From IMG/VR virus record IMGVR_UViG_3300031576_000293, positions 1-20,468 of that record: a stretch of 20,468 nucleotides of DNA, one strand, 5' to 3'. Source of the stretch: a virus. The translations under genes were made by a program, and so were the position numbers. A model generated the notes under the pieces. That model was not told where the DNA came from. It saw only the letters and a list, made by a program, of their open reading frames with translations, and made no database searches. Positions 17,939 through 20,468 of the stretch are shown here, in pieces; the stretch's first letter is position 1, and every line of letters starts with the position of its first letter.

Positions 17939-20161
17939 TTACAGGAACTCAAGCAGCGGCCTGTCAGATGGGACAGCGCCATTCTGCGAGACCAACGATG
18001 TTGCCGTGCTCGTGGGCGACGCGGAGCTTGTGCAGGCAAGCAGCAGCCGAAGGATGCCGCCCTGCAAGTTCTTAGCATCAAGTGCGATCTGTTTGATGTC
18101 CGGTGACTGCTGGAAGCCGCTGAACGGGCTTGGGATTGTCCATGGAACTGCGGTTGCTCCATGGTAGTCGGTCGTGCTGTTGCGTGCACCGGGAGTCCCC
18201 CACAGTTGACCAGTTGCAAAGCTGTTCCACGTAGCCTGTGCCATGACGGCCGCTCTGAGGCAGCGCCGCAGAGACAGTATGTACGTACCAGGTTGAGTCC
18301 CTGAATACTTGATCTTCAACTTCACCTGTGCGAACGAGGCCACGTCGATGGTGGTCAGATCGAACTCGAACAACGCCGTATTGGCGAACGGCGAGCCGAT
18401 GGTCTCAAGCCGGACCAAGATCGTGACGTTGCTGGAATTGGGGGTGTCCGGTGATCCGGCGCTGGGGCCTGTATCCTCAGTCGGGCTCACGTTAGTCTTG
18501 GTGGACAAGGTGAGCACGAGGTCCAGCTCTGCGAAGCCGTTGGTCTCCACAACTCCGCTGGACGCCTCGGTGGGCGGGAACGGCTCCTCGCGCAGCGCGA
18601 AGAACACGCGGTTGGCGTTGGCGGTGGCGGCTTTCTGAACCATCTCTGTCACGTCCACCGTGATCGCGCCCAAGCCTGGAGGCAGGAACCGCTGCGCTAC
18701 CGTAGCGTCGAACAGAGCGGACAAACCTGCGTAGGTGTCCGTGACGGGATCGTTCCCGTAGTCTGCCGTGAGGCGCTCGATCTCCACCTTCTTGGAGAGA
18801 AGCAGGCTCCAGGCTTCGACGTTTGTGATGACCAGCAGCGCCCGGTGGATGGTCGCACCCGGAAGTGCCGGGATAGTGGGCGTCTTGACGAGCAGGACGC
18901 CGCCTCGGCTGATCGGGAACTCGGTGAGGTCACCGATGTCGAATTGCGTCTGGTTCTTGAGTGCGCCCGCGGAGGTCACGTACTTCCCTGTGCTGACCGG
19001 GACCACGATGAGGTGGTCCGAGCCCGCGGGCGGGGTGAAACTTGGATCCGCAGTTGGGTCCACGCCCAACGGGAGCAGAAACGGGATCCCGTGGAACGCA
19101 TGGTTGGGATTCGTGGTCGAGATCGTGATCAGATCCCCGATAGCGAGTGACACGAGCAAGTTGATCAGCCAGCTCAGGAAGTCCTGCTCATATCCTGAGT
19201 GCTCCTCCAGCACCACGTCATTGATGGTCACAGTGACCACCCCGTCTCCGAACCATGCTAGGTTGCCGAAGAAGAACCTGTCGCCCGGGCCAGAGTAGGT
19301 GATCGTATTGATCGGTCGCGGGAACACCCTGTTCTGTAGGGCGTTCACCTTGATGAATGACGGGAATCCCTGCGTTTCCTCGACCAGGAACTTCAGGTTG
19401 AGGTAGTCCCAGTTCGCTAGCATGGAGGAGAACGTGGTCGCATCCGTATGCGGAACCCAGCGCTTGTCGATCTTCGTGCTGCGCTTGATCTTCACGGCAG
19501 TGCCATTGCCGGGTGCAGCGCTGAGGGTTACGGTCTGCGCAGACTCGCTGACTGACGCGATGGTCACAGGAGTGCCATTCACAGTGGCCACGAGCTGGGT
19601 GATGTGCGGCACGGTCCCTCGCGGGAACATGTCGATGCCGGCATAGCTGAACGTGACAGTCACGCCATTCCCGGTGTAGCTCTTGGAGAACACGCTGTCG
19701 TTGATGGCACCGGGGGTGTACTCGAACGGCTGACCCGCGCCGGAGCCGAAGATGTCCGCAATCTCACGGATCTCCCGCAGCTCCTGGGCGACGAACAAGA
19801 TCTGATCGCCACGAGCGTTCCGATCCGTGGCACGGAAGCGCGAGGCCGGGATCACCTCCACGTAGGGCCGGTTCATGCGGGTATCTCGCATGATCACCAG
19901 CGTGTCGGTGGTGATTAGCGGAGATGCCAGCGTGATGGAGGTGTTGTCAGCGCTCATGGTCCAGTCAACCACTCCGCTCGGCCCGAGTCGCCCTGCGGGG
20001 AACAGCTCGGTCACGGTCCCCGCAACCACCTTCTTGAACACGCGGACCTGGTTGCCAGGGTCCGTGGCTGGCGGGCTGAGCAAGGGGTTGGTGATCGGGA
20101 ACGTGAACGTGAACGGACCGAGCCCGGTCGCGCCGGTGCGGCTCGTGTACGACAGTGCCAT
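17939..20161 (-). CDS. tail fibre / tail protein with T7 gp17-type N-terminus
   Basis: This 740-aa protein would attach to the tail and bind the host surface. Residues 1-150 match the T7 tail-fibre N-terminal domain (MALSYTSRTGATGLGPFTFT; SPLITTDTLVIMRDTRMNRP; RNARGDQILFVAQELREIRE). From about residue 560 it has two beta regions with NVTILVRLETIGSPFANTAL and FEFDLTTIDVASFAQVKLKI patterns and TWNSFATGQLW, resembling DNRLRE/CBM96-like carbohydrate-binding folds; a similar block lies at about 390-530. The ATG overlaps the upstream stop as TGATG. The tip sequence is likely the host-range part. Confidence 0.9.
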   Translation of the reverse strand: MALSYTSRTGATGLGPFTFTFPITNPLLSPPATDPGNQVRVFKKVVAGTVTELFPAGRLGPSGVVDWTMSADNTSITLASPLITTDTLVIMRDTRMNRPYVEVIPASRFRATDRNARGDQILFVAQELREIREIADIFGSGAGQPFEYTPGAINDSVFSKSYTGNGVTVTFSYAGIDMFPRGTVPHITQLVATVNGTPVTIASVSESAQTVTLSAAPGNGTAVKIKRSTKIDKRWVPHTDATTFSSMLANWDYLNLKFLVEETQGFPSFIKVNALQNRVFPRPINTITYSGPGDRFFFGNLAWFGDGVVTVTINDVVLEEHSGYEQDFLSWLINLLVSLAIGDLITISTTNPNHAFHGIPFLLPLGVDPTADPSFTPPAGSDHLIVVPVSTGKYVTSAGALKNQTQFDIGDLTEFPISRGGVLLVKTPTIPALPGATIHRALLVITNVEAWSLLLSKKVEIERLTADYGNDPVTDTYAGLSALFDATVAQRFLPPGLGAITVDVTEMVQKAATANANRVFFALREEPFPPTEASSGVVETNGFAELDLVLTLSTKTNVSPTEDTGPSAGSPDTPNSSNVTILVRLETIGSPFANTALFEFDLTTIDVASFAQVKLKIKYSGTQPGTYILSLRRCLRAAVMAQATWNSFATGQLWGTPGARNSTTDYHGATAVPWTIPSPFSGFQQSPDIKQIALDAKNLQGGILRLLLACTSSASPTSTATSLVSQNGAVPSDRPLLEFL

Positions 20162-20468
20162 CAGCGAACCTCCTGCGCGGGGATCATCCAGTCCAGCGCC
20201 CCGTCGAAGTCAATGTTGTCCTGCGCCGGCAGCACGTCCCCGTATTCGCCGTCGATGAGGGTAGCCGGCTCCAGATCGGGCCTCGGGTCACGCTGCACTG
20301 CACCACGGCGACGCGCCTCCGGGCGCAGCCTGACGTTGAATGCTTGCTCCGCACCCAGGGTGAGCAAGCCTCCGTAGTGCGTGACCAGCCCGGGCATGAA
20401 CCGTCGCCCGAACTTGACCGCATCGTTCCCCATGCGCTCCCTAGCCTGCTCATCGAACGCGGCTGTCA
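20161..20468 (-). CDS. C-terminus of a larger protein, probably internal virion protein (partial)
   Basis: The frame is open from the window edge to the TGA at 20163-20161, which overlaps the tail-fibre ATG as TGATG; its start lies outside. The visible 102 residues include FDEQARERMGNDAVKFGRRF, VTHYGGLLTLGAEQAFNVRL and the acidic end QDNIDFDGALDWMIPAQEVR. In T7-like phages the gene before the fibre encodes a large internal virion protein (gp16), which this may be; the family cannot be confirmed from the end alone. Confidence 0.6.
   Translation of the reverse strand, partial: TAAFDEQARERMGNDAVKFGRRFMPGLVTHYGGLLTLGAEQAFNVRLRPEARRRGAVQRDPRPDLEPATLIDGEYGDVLPAQDNIDFDGALDWMIPAQEVR

Overview
The window looks like part of a high-GC, T7-like podovirus genome (Autographiviridae-like; host probably a high-GC Gram-negative bacterium, since one virion-region gene carries a lipobox). 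Every gene I can support lies on the minus strand, so transcription runs from high to low coordinates. Diagnostic genes are a single-subunit T7-type RNA polymerase (cut by the left edge), a gp19-type terminase large subunit, a gp18-like small terminase and a tail protein with a T7 gp17-type N-terminus.

Layout in the order of transcription. Late block (20468 to 13872): C-terminus of a large protein cut by the right edge, tail fibre, lipoprotein, small membrane/coiled-coil protein, TerS, small beta-rich protein, TerL, a linker-like protein, a DUF6496-like basic protein and an 89-aa protein, closed by a tRNA gene (13766-13836). A roughly 1.4-kb stretch without convincing genes follows (12321-13765). 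It holds a higher-order array of ATTAT...ATAAT palindromes, a 21-bp perfect inverted repeat, a possible host-type promoter, a long region that folds into many helices including a pseudoknot and a 23-bp perfect hairpin stem, and a strong intrinsic terminator at 12369-12408. I read this as a large structured noncoding RNA at the left (early) end of the phage genome. T7-like genomes put the terminase block at the right end and early genes at the left, so this stretch probably spans the joined genome ends.

Early block (12320 to 5496): about 28 very small genes, nearly all joined by 1-4-nt stop/start overlaps (ATGA, GTGA, TGATG). Most have no known function. Several are Cys-rich (likely zinc-binding), several are tiny membrane proteins, and two are paralogues. 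A regulatory gap with a repeated 12-bp element (5324-5495) separates this from a second block (5323 to 1). That block ends with a run of small proteins, an HtrA-like trypsin-fold protease with an N-terminal membrane anchor, and the RNA polymerase.

The strongest candidate for something undescribed is the structured RNA, terminator and palindrome region between the tRNA and the first early gene. The terminator sits only about 50 nt upstream of the first gene of a very long operon, which suggests read-through control. All functional names rest on motifs read by eye; no database search was possible.
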